Source: Skermanella aerolata KACC 11604
GTDB taxonomy: Bacteria; Pseudomonadota; Alphaproteobacteria; Azospirillales; Azospirillaceae
Assembly (NCBI RefSeq): GCF_000936425.1
Contig: NZ_AVFK01000001.1
Location: 310,001-374,000 of the forward strand
Direction of reading: 5' to 3'
Length of the DNA stretch: 64,000 nucleotides
Shown: piece by piece, positions 37,973 through 46,881 of the stretch
How the letters are laid out: each line of letters starts with the position of its first letter
How positions within the stretch are numbered: position 1 is the first letter of the stretch
The notes under the pieces: generated by a model
Databases searched by the model: none
What the model saw: the letters and a program-made list of their open reading frames with translations, nothing else
What the model was told of the DNA's origin: nothing
Made by a program: the position numbers and the translations under genes

Positions 37973-40213
37973 ATGACAGCGGTGGCAACAGCAGCGGTTC
38001 AGCCGAGGGTGGGACCAGGGACCAAATCGACTGCGCCCGCAGCGCCCGACCGGGAAGTACTGGCGGGTCTGGTCGAACGGGTGACCTTTCACAATGCGGA
38101 GAACGGGTTCTGTGTCCTCCGCATCAAGGCGCGTGGCCATCGCGACCTGATCACCGTCGTCGGCCACGCCGCGTCGATCTCGGCGGGGGAGTTCGTCCAG
38201 GCGACGGGCTCTTGGAACAACGACCGCACCCACGGCCTCCAGTTCAAGGCCGGCTTCCTGCGCACGACGATGCCGACCACGGCGGAGGGCATCGAGAAGT
38301 ATCTCGGCTCCGGCATGATCCGGGGGATCGGCCCGGTTTATGCCAAGAAGCTGGTCAAGGCCTTCGGCACGGATGTCTTCGACGTGATCGAGCGGGAGGC
38401 GGACCGGCTGCGCGAGGTCCCGGGCATTGGCCCCGTCCGCGTCAAGCGGATCATCTCCGGTTGGGCGGACCAGAAGGTGATCCGGGAAATCATGCTGTTC
38501 CTGCACTCCCACGGCGTCGGCACGTCGCGCTCCGTCCGCATCTTCAAGACCTACGGCGCCGATGCGATCCAGCTCATCTCCGAGAACCCCTACCGGCTGG
38601 CGCGCGACATCCGGGGCATCGGCTTCATCACCGCCGATGCCGTCGCTGCCCGCCTCGGTATCGAGAAGACCGCGATGGTGCGGGCACGCGCCGGTATCGC
38701 CTATGCCCTGGCCGAAGCGATGGACGAGGGGCACTGCGGCTTTCCGCGCGACGAGTTGGTGACCTTGGCCGAAAAGCTTCTGGAAATTCCCCAGGCGCTG
38801 ATCGAGGACGCGATAGCGCTCGAACTGGCCGACGGGACCGTGGTCGCCGACCGGCTGGATGGGCGCGACGCGGTCTTCCTGAGCGGTCTCTACCGGTCCG
38901 AACAGAACATCGCCATGCGCCTGCTCGATCTGGCGGCGGGAACTCCGCCCTGGGGCGGCATCGATGCCGACGCCGCTATCCCGTGGGTCGAGGGCCGTAC
39001 CGGCCTGACCCTGGCGGAAAGCCAGCGCACCGCCGTCCGGCTGGCGGTCTCGTCCAAGCTCCTGGTGATCACCGGCGGTCCGGGTGTGGGCAAGACGACG
39101 CTGGTCAATTCCATCCTGAAGATACTGGCGGTCAAGGGCCTGAAGTTGGCGCTGGCGGCTCCGACCGGTCGGGCCGCCAAGCGCCTGACCGAAAGCACTG
39201 GCCTGGAAGCCAGGACGATCCACCGCCTGCTCGAGGTCGATCCCGCCCATGGCGGCTTCAAGCGGAACGAGATGCAGCCGCTGGAATGCGACCTGCTGGT
39301 GATTGACGAGACGTCGATGGTCGACGTGCCCCTGATGAATGCTCTGCTCCGCGCCGTGCCCAGCCAGTCGGCGGTCCTGCTGGTCGGCGACGTCGATCAG
39401 CTGCCATCCGTGGGTCCCGGACAGGTGCTTGCCGACGTCATCAATTCCGGGGCGCTGCCGGTGGTGCGGTTGACGGAGGTGTTCAGGCAGGCAGCGGAGA
39501 GCCGGATCATCGTCAATGCTCACCGCGTCAACCAGGGCCTGATGCCGGAACCGCCACCGGCCGGCGATGGCCTGACCGATTTCTACTTCGTCGATGCCGC
39601 CGATCCCGAGGATGGCGTGCGGAAGCTGATCCACATGGTCCGCGACCGCATCCCCCGCCGGTTCGGCCTTGACCCGGTGCGCGATATCCAGATCCTGTGC
39701 CCGATGAACCGGGGCGGTATGGGCGCCCGCTCGCTCAACATCGAACTCCAGAAAGTCCTCAACCCGCCGCGCGATCCCCGGATCGAGCGATTCGGCTGGA
39801 CGTTCTGCGAGGGCGACAAGGTCATGCAGATCGAGAACGACTACGACAAGGAAGTCTACAACGGCGACCTCGGCGTGGTCAGCAAGATCGACGCCGAGGA
39901 CAATTCGCTGCTGATCGAGTTCGACGGGCGCGAAGTCGCCTACGACGCGGGCGAACTGGATCAGGTCGTGCTGGCCTATGCCACCACGATCCACAAGTCG
40001 CAGGGATCGGAATATCCCGCCGTCGTCCTGCCGCTGACGATGCAGCATTATACGATGCTTCAGCGCAACCTCGTCTATACCGGGATCACGCGCGGCAAGC
40101 GCCTCGTCGTCATCGTGGGACAGCGCAAGGCCATGGCGATGGCCGTCAAGGGGAACCAGAGCAGGCGGCGCTGGTCGAAGCTGGGGGACTGGCTGACTTC
40201 AGCTAATCATTGA
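37973..40213 (+). CDS. recD2: RecD2-type ATP-dependent DNA helicase
   Basis: A 746-residue SF1B 5'-3' helicase of the stand-alone RecD2 family, without RecBC. The N-terminal OB-like region (VERVTFHNAENGFCVLRIKA) and helix-hairpin-helix part (GIGPVYAKKLVKAFG, VPGIGPVRVKRI) precede the motor. Walker A is GGPGVGKTTL, with Walker B LLVIDETSMVD, QLPSVGPGQVL (motif III-like) and ATTIHKSQGSE (motif V/VI). The C-terminal SH3-like insert is near VMQIENDYDKEVYNGDLG. It probably resolves DNA damage or replication blocks; the SOS-box promoter upstream supports induction by damage. Confidence 0.93.
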   Translation: MTAVATAAVQPRVGPGTKSTAPAAPDREVLAGLVERVTFHNAENGFCVLRIKARGHRDLITVVGHAASISAGEFVQATGSWNNDRTHGLQFKAGFLRTTMPTTAEGIEKYLGSGMIRGIGPVYAKKLVKAFGTDVFDVIEREADRLREVPGIGPVRVKRIISGWADQKVIREIMLFLHSHGVGTSRSVRIFKTYGADAIQLISENPYRLARDIRGIGFITADAVAARLGIEKTAMVRARAGIAYALAEAMDEGHCGFPRDELVTLAEKLLEIPQALIEDAIALELADGTVVADRLDGRDAVFLSGLYRSEQNIAMRLLDLAAGTPPWGGIDADAAIPWVEGRTGLTLAESQRTAVRLAVSSKLLVITGGPGVGKTTLVNSILKILAVKGLKLALAAPTGRAAKRLTESTGLEARTIHRLLEVDPAHGGFKRNEMQPLECDLLVIDETSMVDVPLMNALLRAVPSQSAVLLVGDVDQLPSVGPGQVLADVINSGALPVVRLTEVFRQAAESRIIVNAHRVNQGLMPEPPPAGDGLTDFYFVDAADPEDGVRKLIHMVRDRIPRRFGLDPVRDIQILCPMNRGGMGARSLNIELQKVLNPPRDPRIERFGWTFCEGDKVMQIENDYDKEVYNGDLGVVSKIDAEDNSLLIEFDGREVAYDAGELDQVVLAYATTIHKSQGSEYPAVVLPLTMQHYTMLQRNLVYTGITRGKRLVVIVGQRKAMAMAVKGNQSRRRWSKLGDWLTSANH

Positions 40214-40249
40214 CAATGACCCGGCGGCTTGCTTCCAATCCGCCCGGCT

Positions 40250-41326
40250 GTGAAACGTACCTCAAAATCCAGGGTTGGCCGGTTGAAGAAGCGCCGCGAG
40301 ACCAACCAGCTAGACCTCTTCGCGCAAAGGCAGGGGACGATTCCGCCTGTCGAGCCGTCGTCCGTGGCGTCGTCCGGACCGTCACCCGAGCCCTCGGCCG
40401 CGGAAGGCGTTCCCCTGCGCCCGATCGGCGAGTGGCCGACCGACCACTTGCTGGACGCTCTCAACCTCCACCTCTACGCCGAACCGCCGGACGACCCGCC
40501 GCTGGTCGCCTCCATCGTCGAACTGGGGGAGCGCGGCGAACCGCGTGCCGTACCGCTCCTGATCCGCACGTGCCGGCGCTTCGCCGGGTTCGACGCTCGA
40601 CAGCCGGCGGCGGAGGTCGCGGCGGCGTTGGACGCGCTGGCGAAGATCGGCCCAGCGTCGGCAGCGGTGCCCCTGATCGACCTGATCCGACGGGGGCTGT
40701 TCAGCCCGGCTTCCACCGTGGCGGCTCTGGACTGCTTCGGCAAACTGCGCTGCCGCCAGGGCGCCGACCTGATACCGGCAGGTCTCGGCCATGAAGCGCC
40801 GATCGTGCGGCAGGCGGCCTGCGCCCTGGCGGCTTCGCTCCATCGGCGCGAGGATACCAAATTGCTGGAGCCCCTGCTGTCGGACCTGGACCGGGGTGTC
40901 GCCAAGTCGGCCCGTCTGGCGCTGGGAGCGCTAGGATACAAGCCGGCGCGGGAACCGCTCGAGGAACTGCTGGACCGGGCCACCCCGATCGACATTCCCC
41001 TGGTGGCCCAGGCTCTGATCGCGGTGGCCGACGACGACACTCCGGTCAAGCTGGCCCGTGCCGCCGAGCGCTGCGACGAGGAGGGGCGTTGCGCCATCGT
41101 CGCGGCACTGGGCGCCATGGAGACGCCGAACGCCGTCGCTCAGCTTATCCGGCTGAGCAGGGACGGCCGCCCCGTCGTTCGCCTCGCCGTGATCGAAGCC
41201 CTTGGGCGCCACGAGGACGACCGGATCGTCCCGGCACTGGGGGCCTTGACCCGGGATTCCGACGCCGAGGTGATCGAAGCGGCCGAAGCGGCTCTCAAAA
41301 GCTTCGATGCGTCGCCGGAATGGTAA
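40250..41326 (+). CDS. HEAT-repeat protein
   Basis: About 358 residues. A short basic head (KKRRETNQLDLFAQRQ) and Pro/Ser linker precede a series of HEAT/PBS-lyase-type helical repeats of about 30 residues: VPLIDLIRRGLFSPASTVAALDCFGKL, RQAACALAASLHRRED, AKSARLALGALGYKPAREPLEELL, RLAVIEALGRHEDDRIVPALG. These make protein-binding superhelices. The start is unclear: TTG 40229, GTG 40250 or TTG 40283 (AGGG before it). It follows recD2 closely and is likely co-transcribed. Confidence 0.8.
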   Translation: MKRTSKSRVGRLKKRRETNQLDLFAQRQGTIPPVEPSSVASSGPSPEPSAAEGVPLRPIGEWPTDHLLDALNLHLYAEPPDDPPLVASIVELGERGEPRAVPLLIRTCRRFAGFDARQPAAEVAAALDALAKIGPASAAVPLIDLIRRGLFSPASTVAALDCFGKLRCRQGADLIPAGLGHEAPIVRQAACALAASLHRREDTKLLEPLLSDLDRGVAKSARLALGALGYKPAREPLEELLDRATPIDIPLVAQALIAVADDDTPVKLARAAERCDEEGRCAIVAALGAMETPNAVAQLIRLSRDGRPVVRLAVIEALGRHEDDRIVPALGALTRDSDAEVIEAAEAALKSFDASPEW

Positions 41327-41336
41327 GCAAATACAG

Positions 41337-41367
41337 AAAAAATCCGCCGGGTCTCGAAGACCCGGCG
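41337..41367 (-). terminator. Strong intrinsic terminator on the minus strand
   Basis: CGCCGGGTC / GACCCGGCG, nine pairs with a short loop; on the minus strand six Ts follow (bases 41342 to 41337). It ends minus-strand transcription after the hydrolase gene and a possible 24-codon frame, and may also stop the opposing HEAT transcript. Confidence 0.75.
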
Positions 41368-41419
41368 AGTTGAACAGGGAGGCTTCGCGTCTGGGAGACG
41401 CCGGATAAATGGAACGGCC

Positions 41420-41494
41420 CTACGGACCGACCAAGTAGTGAGCACCGCCGGGCGATACCCACACTTTTACGATACCCTCATTCTTGCATCGCAC
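41420..41494 (-). CDS. Possible very small protein, 24 aa
   Basis: A GTG frame found by hand, reading RCKNEGIVKVWVSPGG and ending AHYLVGP, between the cell-wall hydrolase and a strong terminator. Composition is protein-like, but the ribosome site is poor. It may instead be part of a small RNA or 3' untranslated region. Confidence 0.3.
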   Translation of the reverse strand: MRCKNEGIVKVWVSPGGAHYLVGP

Positions 41495-41555
41495 AACGCT
41501 ACTTTAGGTCACCAATACTTTGGTTCAGTATGCCCATGTGCTTCATTGGCAACTA

Positions 41556-42353
41556 TCAAGCCGTTGCCAACCGGCGCGCACCCGTCCTGAGCCTGCGCTC
41601 CATCGATGTTCCCAGTGGATCGTTCCAGGGATCGGAAGGCGCGTTCCGCCTGCTGCGCCGGTCCGGGAGTACCGCCGCGTCGGCGCTGAGAAGGGGCAGC
41701 ACGCGGAGAGATCCGCAGTTCTGCCGGATCGTACGCCGTTCGATCAGCATGCGTGTCTCCGCAACGAGCGACGGCGCCACTGTTACCGGTCCACCGGGCT
41801 CGTCCACGGCAACCACAGCAATTCGGGGTGCGTTGCGTTGTGGTCCGCGCGGCATCGATGCCTTCGTTCCCGGCTTCCGATCAGCGAAGAAGACGTGCCC
41901 GTCGATCCGGTGGCTGACCGCCATCGCCGTCGTCCAGACTGGCATCCGCCTCAGTCGCTTTGGCGCCACGTAGTGGGTGGCACCCTGGCTGTAATCCGGT
42001 GCCAAGCCGGTCAGCGAGAGCACGGCGACTTCCGCCGCCCTGTGCCACGCATCCCGATCCTTGATCTCGGCCGGTTGTGACATCGGTCGGGTATTGGTCC
42101 AGGAAAACTGCTTTTTCTGATATACGACTCCGCAGATCCCCTCGGACCATCGCTTGTCGCGCACCCTGTTCAGGGTGACGGCGGCAACGGCGTACTGGCC
42201 TCGCGGCCCTTCGCCACGCGCCTCGAAGTAGATGTTTCGCGCCATGCACAAGGTATCCTGCCGGTCCAGACCTGCCGCTTCCGGATGCCACGAAGCCACT
42301 GCGGAAATCATCTGGATCACGGTCAGCAGCGGAGTCCATTCGGGGGTGAGCAT
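41556..42353 (-). CDS. SleB-type cell-wall hydrolase
   Basis: A 265-residue peptidoglycan hydrolase (Hydrolase_2/SleB family). The domain is residues 35-160: CMARNIYFEARGEGPRGQYAVAAVTLNRVRD with the catalytic Glu in YFEARGE, then ICGVVYQKKQFSW and GATHYVAPKRLRR. The N-terminus (PLLTVIQMISAVASW) is hydrophobic and may export the protein. The C-terminal 90 residues are Arg-rich and probably disordered. The minus strand ends at a strong terminator about 190 bases on. It lies next to the recombination module; phages use similar enzymes, but this branch is also chromosomal. Confidence 0.85.
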   Translation of the reverse strand: MLTPEWTPLLTVIQMISAVASWHPEAAGLDRQDTLCMARNIYFEARGEGPRGQYAVAAVTLNRVRDKRWSEGICGVVYQKKQFSWTNTRPMSQPAEIKDRDAWHRAAEVAVLSLTGLAPDYSQGATHYVAPKRLRRMPVWTTAMAVSHRIDGHVFFADRKPGTKASMPRGPQRNAPRIAVVAVDEPGGPVTVAPSLVAETRMLIERRTIRQNCGSLRVLPLLSADAAVLPDRRSRRNAPSDPWNDPLGTSMERRLRTGARRLATA

Positions 42354-42597
42354 GGAACGGGCATCCTGTCGGGTTTTGTCCGGGGAACTGCGGGTACCGG
42401 TCGGTGCCGCATCGGCATTTTCCAGAACAACGCCCGGACATGCTTGTTCCGGTCGCTCAAGGTATGGCGGACTGTCCGATCGGGCAGGCGGACTGCCCTA
42501 AATTGCGGGATTTCGTTGCCGGTTGATTATTCCAGGAGCTAAGATAAATTTTCCATAAGTCACAACGTGTCACAACAGCCGGACGCTGGAGGTCACG

Positions 42598-42708
42598 ATG
42601 AAAACCAACAAAAGTCGCAACACCGATGGGCTCCCGCCGGTCTATTTGATGGCCGGAGCGGTTACCGCTATTTTGGTATGCGCGCTGCTTTCTATCGGCT
42701 TGGGGTGA
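42598..42708 (+). CDS. Single-helix membrane microprotein, 36 aa
   Basis: A frame found by hand: MKTNKSRNTDGLPPVYLMAG followed by AVTAILVCALLSIGLG. One membrane helix with a basic N-terminus, so N-in orientation is likely. GGAGG sits five bases before the ATG, an excellent site. No family recognised. The 244 bases upstream (42354-42597) show no other gene. Confidence 0.6.
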   Translation: MKTNKSRNTDGLPPVYLMAGAVTAILVCALLSIGLG

Positions 42709-42919
42709 AGACTCAGCTCCGATCGTCGGGCACTCCGACCGGTCACCGCTGAATCGTCACAGGCACCCCAACGGACACGCCGGATGCTGCGGCACTCTGC
42801 CGGACAGCGCCTTGAGTCCTGCCTTCGTCGTAGCATCGGAGGGAGTAATAGGCCGGTGGAAGTAAACGCTGGCGCGTGGACCTATCCGAAAAAGCGGTTA
42901 AAAAGCCGTTAAACAAATG

Positions 42920-42948
42920 TTGACCACAACAAAGGCAGCAAGCATTAT
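42920..42948 (+). promoter_or_regulatory. Sigma-70-like promoter for the LuxR-type regulator
   Basis: TTGACC and CATTAT with a 17-base spacer, about 130 bases before the regulator start. This is the only clear signal in the 370-base gap 42709-43078, which otherwise shows only a short direct repeat (GCGGTTAAA/GCCGTTAAA near 42893). Confidence 0.6.
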
Positions 42949-43078
42949 GCGCTCAAGAGAGGTACACACCCCTCGTAATGAGCGGGTTCAAATGCCTCCA
43001 ACGGCCTGAAAACGCACTTTCTTGCGGATTCAAGGCTCGCAGATGAAGAACCAATGCGCTGAATTGAGGGATTTCGAG

Positions 43079-43759
43079 ATGACCGAACAAGACACTATTC
43101 TGATCGAGCCTAATCGTTTGTTCCGTGAAGGCATCAAACACCTGCTGGCAGGTAGCCCCTTTCGTCTAAGCAGCGAATATGCCTCCATCGACGACGCCGT
43201 GGCGGCCGATGTGCAGTCCTGCAAGCTTGTGATCGTCGATTATCCGGCCGATGCCGACGAAACCCTGGCAGCCTTGCGCGCCGGTTTCCCGCATTCCCGG
43301 ATCGTCGTCCTGGCCTCGGAACTGTCGGCCGACCGGCTCAAGGCCGCCATGGGCGCCGGTGCCGACGGCTACCTGCTGAAGGATGTTTCGCCGGAAGCGC
43401 TGATCCAGTCGCTCCAGCTCGTCGTGATCGGCGAGAAGGTGTTCCCGACCAACCTCGCGGCGCTGCTGCTGTCCCAGATCTCCGCCCCCGCTCCCCAGGG
43501 CTCCTGGCGCGGCCTGTCTGCCCGTGAACGCGAGATCCTCCAGCACCTCGTGATGGGCGCCAGCAACAAGCTGATCGCCAACCGCCTCGGTATAACCGAA
43601 GCGACGGTCAAGGTTCATCTCAAGACCCTGCTGCGGAAGATCGACGTCAACAACCGTACCCAGGCCGCGATCTGGGCCATGAACAACGGCATCATCCCCG
43701 AGCAGTCGATGAACGGCGACATGCCCGCCACCCGACGCCTGCAGGCTGTCTCCGCCTGA
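43079..43759 (+). CDS. LuxR/NarL-type response regulator with degenerate receiver
   Basis: About 226 residues: a receiver (2-120) and a C-terminal LuxR helix-turn-helix (LSAREREILQHLVMGASNKLIANRLGITEATVKVHLKTLLRKIDVNNRTQA). The acceptor Asp (LVIVDYP) and Lys (YLLKDVSP) remain, but the acidic pair reads EP (ILIEPNRLF) and the switch Thr is Ala (VVLASELS), so phosphorylation may be weak or absent. The start could be 43043 (MKNQCAEL) or 43079; GAGGG favours the latter. It is upstream of an MscS channel with no kinase nearby. Confidence 0.9.
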   Translation: MTEQDTILIEPNRLFREGIKHLLAGSPFRLSSEYASIDDAVAADVQSCKLVIVDYPADADETLAALRAGFPHSRIVVLASELSADRLKAAMGAGADGYLLKDVSPEALIQSLQLVVIGEKVFPTNLAALLLSQISAPAPQGSWRGLSAREREILQHLVMGASNKLIANRLGITEATVKVHLKTLLRKIDVNNRTQAAIWAMNNGIIPEQSMNGDMPATRRLQAVSA

Positions 43760-43944
43760 TATTGCGGTTTCTTCGGTACGGGTCGGGCGTCGCATCCGCG
43801 GCGCCGTCCGGCCCGCCGAGTTGAATGCTTCCCAAAAATAAATTTTACATTCTCTCTATAAGATTGCCGGAACTACCTATTTAGTATGATAAGGCTGCGC
43901 ATCCGGATTGTTCCGGATCTCCCCATACGACGTACCGGGGTTCG

Positions 43945-46347
43945 ATGCGCATGCTTTTCTCCGACTGGCCGGTTCGCCTGGCTCAGGTTCTACGGATTGC
44001 CGTCTTCATTGTTATTCTCGGCTGCTTGCCCGCAACTGTTTCGGCGCAGGCGCCGTCATCCGATTTCAAGGCCATGCTCGCCGGCTGGCAGACCGCCCTC
44101 GACAAGATCGCGGGGCGGCTGAGCCGGGGCAGCCTCGACGATGCCGAATATGAGGAACTGCGCGCCGGATTGGCTTCCGTGTCGGAAGAGGCGCGCCGGG
44201 TTTCGGCAGGAACCTCCGATGAACTCCGCGACAACCAGCAACTCGCCGATGCCCTGGGGAGTGCTCCGGTCGACGGTGCGCCGCCGGAGTCTCCGGCTGT
44301 CGCCGCCGACCGGACACGCCTGACCAGGATCATCGCTGAACTCGACGGGCATCGCCGTCAGGCCGAGTTGATGGCCACCAAGGCGGACATGCTGACCGAG
44401 TCGGCCTCCGACAAGCGGATGCGGCAGTTCACCGAAGCGCTGATGCTCCGGAGCGTCTTGCCGCTCGCTCCGGAAACCTGGGCCGGCTTGCCGGCCCAGG
44501 TCGAGTTCCTTCGCGACCGGGTCGCCCGTGCCTTCGACGCCGCGATGGCGAAGCAGGCATGGCGGGAGCACACGATCGAGCTGACCGGCGCCTTCTTCCT
44601 TGCCGTCGGCGTCGCTTGGCCGCTGCGCAGGCGGCTGAGGGCCCGGCTCGGCCACGGCGTTACACCGGCTGCACCCCCCACCCGCCGCCAGCGCATCATG
44701 GCGATGGCGGCCGAGGCCGCCGGCCGCTGCCTGCTGACCGTCCTGCCGGTGCTGGGCGTGACCATGGCGGTCCTGGCGACACTCGGCAGCGACGGCAAGA
44801 CGGCACCCCTCCATGCCTTTACGATCGCGGCGTCCGGCGGTATCTCGATCTATCTGTTCTTTTCGGGACTGGGCAACGCCGTCCTGGCGCCGAACCGACC
44901 GGACTGGCGGCTGCACGGGATCGATCCCGCGTCGGCCTGCCGCCTGACTTGGCGGATCACCCTGTTCGCGTTGGGCAGTGCTGTCGCGGGCGCTTCCATC
45001 GCGCTTCAGAGCAGGCTGCTGTCGCCTCCCGAACTTCAGTCGGTGACAGGTTTCGCGGCATTGTTCCTGGCCACCGCTACCATCCTGCCGCTTCTTCCGG
45101 GCAAGTTGTGGCGCACCTTGCCGATCGAGCGGGAGACATCGACGGAAAGCGCCATCAGCGACGCGTCGGCAATGCCCAGCGCCGCGTCGCCTGGCGCTTT
45201 TCGCGTGTCCTGGATCGACCTCCGCTATCTGGCCGGTGCGGCATCTCTCATAGCCCTCGGAGCTTCGCTGGCCGGCTATCGCAACTTCTCGATCTATGTC
45301 GCTCAGCTCTCGCTCGCGACGGTCGCGGCTGCCGGCATCCTGCTGCTGATCCGCGGAGTCGCCCGCGAACTGCTGAGCATGGCGATGGACTGCGAGGAAG
45401 GGCTGGCCGCCGAAGTCCGCCTGCTGCTGGTGCGGTCCCGGAAAGGCGTGGAAGCCGCAAGCTGGATCGGGCGCGTCCTGATCGATGCGCTATTGATCGC
45501 GGCTGGCGGAGCCCTGCTGCTGCCTTTGAGCGGCATCGACTGGGCTGAGCTTCAGGGAATGTTCGCGGCCTTCATGCATGGCGTGACGGTCGGCGGTGTC
45601 CGGCTGGCGCCTGCCGACATGATGGCGGCATCCCTGCTGTTCTCGCTGGCTGTCATGGTAACGCGCTACATCCAGCGGATGCTGGATGTCAGGGTGCTTC
45701 AGCGGCTCCAGATCGACCTTGGGGTCCAGAACTCGATTCGGACCGGGGTCGGGTATTTCGGTTTCATCATGGCGATGCTGGTCGCGATCGGCGCCCTCGG
45801 CCTCGATCTCTCCAACCTCGCCCTGGTAGCGGGTGCGTTATCCGTCGGTATCGGCTTCGGTCTTCAGAACGTCGTCAGCAACTTCGCCGCTGGGCTGATC
45901 CTGCTGGTCGAGCGGCCGATCAAGGTCGGGGACTGGGTGATCGTCGGCGACAGGGAAGGCGTGGTGAAGCGGATCAGCGTCCGCGCCACCGAGCTCCAAA
46001 CGTTCCAGCGGGCGTCGGTAATCATTCCGAACTCGGAACTGGTGTCCAAGGCAGTGCTCAACTGGACCTTCAAGGACAAGTTCGGACGAGTCGACATCAA
46101 GGTAGGCGTCAAGGCGGGCTCCGACCTGAAGCTGGTGCGCGAAACCCTGCTGTCCTGCGCCAACGCCCACCGTCAGGTCGCAAGTTCCCCCAGCGCCTTC
46201 GTCGTCTTCCAGGACTTCAACGGCAGCACGATGAACTTCGAACTCCGCTGCTTCGTCCGCGATGTGGACTTCTACCTGGCGACGGCCAGCGACCTGCGAT
46301 TCGCTATCGTCGAGGCGTTCCAGAGCAAGGGGATCGGGATCGCCTGA
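43945..46347 (+). CDS. Large MscS-family mechanosensitive channel with DUF3772 domain
   Basis: An 800-residue channel. A signal peptide (IVILGCLPATVSAQA) is followed by a periplasmic DUF3772-type helical domain (about 35-190), several membrane segments, then the MscS core: pore-lining GALSVGIGFGLQNVVSNFAAGLILLVERPIKVGDWV and the beta domain VKRISVRATELQTFQRASVIIPNSELVSK. The C-terminal domain ends SDLRFAIVEAFQSKGIGIA. It would release solutes on hypo-osmotic shock. An AT-rich gap precedes it; it is independent of the LuxR gene. Confidence 0.92.
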   Translation: MRMLFSDWPVRLAQVLRIAVFIVILGCLPATVSAQAPSSDFKAMLAGWQTALDKIAGRLSRGSLDDAEYEELRAGLASVSEEARRVSAGTSDELRDNQQLADALGSAPVDGAPPESPAVAADRTRLTRIIAELDGHRRQAELMATKADMLTESASDKRMRQFTEALMLRSVLPLAPETWAGLPAQVEFLRDRVARAFDAAMAKQAWREHTIELTGAFFLAVGVAWPLRRRLRARLGHGVTPAAPPTRRQRIMAMAAEAAGRCLLTVLPVLGVTMAVLATLGSDGKTAPLHAFTIAASGGISIYLFFSGLGNAVLAPNRPDWRLHGIDPASACRLTWRITLFALGSAVAGASIALQSRLLSPPELQSVTGFAALFLATATILPLLPGKLWRTLPIERETSTESAISDASAMPSAASPGAFRVSWIDLRYLAGAASLIALGASLAGYRNFSIYVAQLSLATVAAAGILLLIRGVARELLSMAMDCEEGLAAEVRLLLVRSRKGVEAASWIGRVLIDALLIAAGGALLLPLSGIDWAELQGMFAAFMHGVTVGGVRLAPADMMAASLLFSLAVMVTRYIQRMLDVRVLQRLQIDLGVQNSIRTGVGYFGFIMAMLVAIGALGLDLSNLALVAGALSVGIGFGLQNVVSNFAAGLILLVERPIKVGDWVIVGDREGVVKRISVRATELQTFQRASVIIPNSELVSKAVLNWTFKDKFGRVDIKVGVKAGSDLKLVRETLLSCANAHRQVASSPSAFVVFQDFNGSTMNFELRCFVRDVDFYLATASDLRFAIVEAFQSKGIGIA

Positions 46348-46539
46348 AACGAAGCGTACAAAAACACTCGTCCGTGAAGAACTCGGCTGCCATCCCGTCC
46401 ATTACACCGAATTCATCGGCCCGTAATGCGGATCTCACGTCGATTGCCCTACTTTGGCCATACCGCTCATGTCTTATGCACCGACGGCCGGCCGTATCCG
46501 ATGCGGCAGGCCGCCCGATTAAACAAGGACTGGTCTGCC

Positions 46540-46815
46540 ATGTACGCTTCCGAGCCATTCTTCAACTTCGAGCCGCGGCATCCGGTTGTTCCGGGCTGGT
46601 TCCGGAAGCTTGTGGTGCCGGTCCTGCTGCTTCTGGCACTGCCGCTTTCGCTTATGCTGCTGGCTCTGATGCTTGGCCTGACGGCGGTCCGTTCGGTCCT
46701 GAGCCTGTTCGTCCGGCGTCCGGTACCGGTGCGCCCGCAGCCGCAGCGCGCCGCAGACGGCGCTCAGATCCTGAACGACGTCGACTATGTCGTCCTGGAC
46801 GACGAGAAGCGTTAG
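46540..46815 (+). CDS. Small single-pass membrane protein
   Basis: About 91 residues: MYASEPFFNFEPRHPVVPGW, then one or two hydrophobic helices (LVVPVLLLLALPLSLMLLALMLGLTAV) and a polar, Arg/Pro/Gln-rich tail ending DVDYVVLDDEKR. AAGGA lies upstream of ATG 46540; a longer frame to 46426 is not supported. No family recognised. Confidence 0.65.
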   Translation: MYASEPFFNFEPRHPVVPGWFRKLVVPVLLLLALPLSLMLLALMLGLTAVRSVLSLFVRRPVPVRPQPQRAADGAQILNDVDYVVLDDEKR

Positions 46816-46823
46816 GCGGAGTG

Positions 46824-46860
46824 CCGATCCGGCGGCGGGACCACCCCGCCGCCGAGTCGG
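46824..46860. terminator. Long GC hairpin between convergent genes
   Basis: An inner stem GGCGGCGGG / CCCGCCGCC and an outer CCGA / TCGG form a strong structure between the small membrane gene and the converging dehydrogenase. There is no T-run; probably a shared transcription barrier. Confidence 0.5.
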
Positions 46861-46881
46861 CCATTCCTGGTGCAAGCGTCC

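Noticed and set aside
37865-40048. 727-codon minus-strand frame opposite recD2
   Set aside because: RecD2 motifs on the plus strand are complete; this is a shadow.
33199-42353. Complete prophage
   Set aside because: There is recombination, SSB and hydrolase content but no integrase, terminase, capsid, portal or tail gene, and no attachment-site repeats were seen.
42420-42465. GAACAA...TTGTTC inverted repeat upstream of the cell-wall hydrolase
   Set aside because: The 13-base spacer does not fit the GTTC-N7-GTTC LexA operator and no other support was found.
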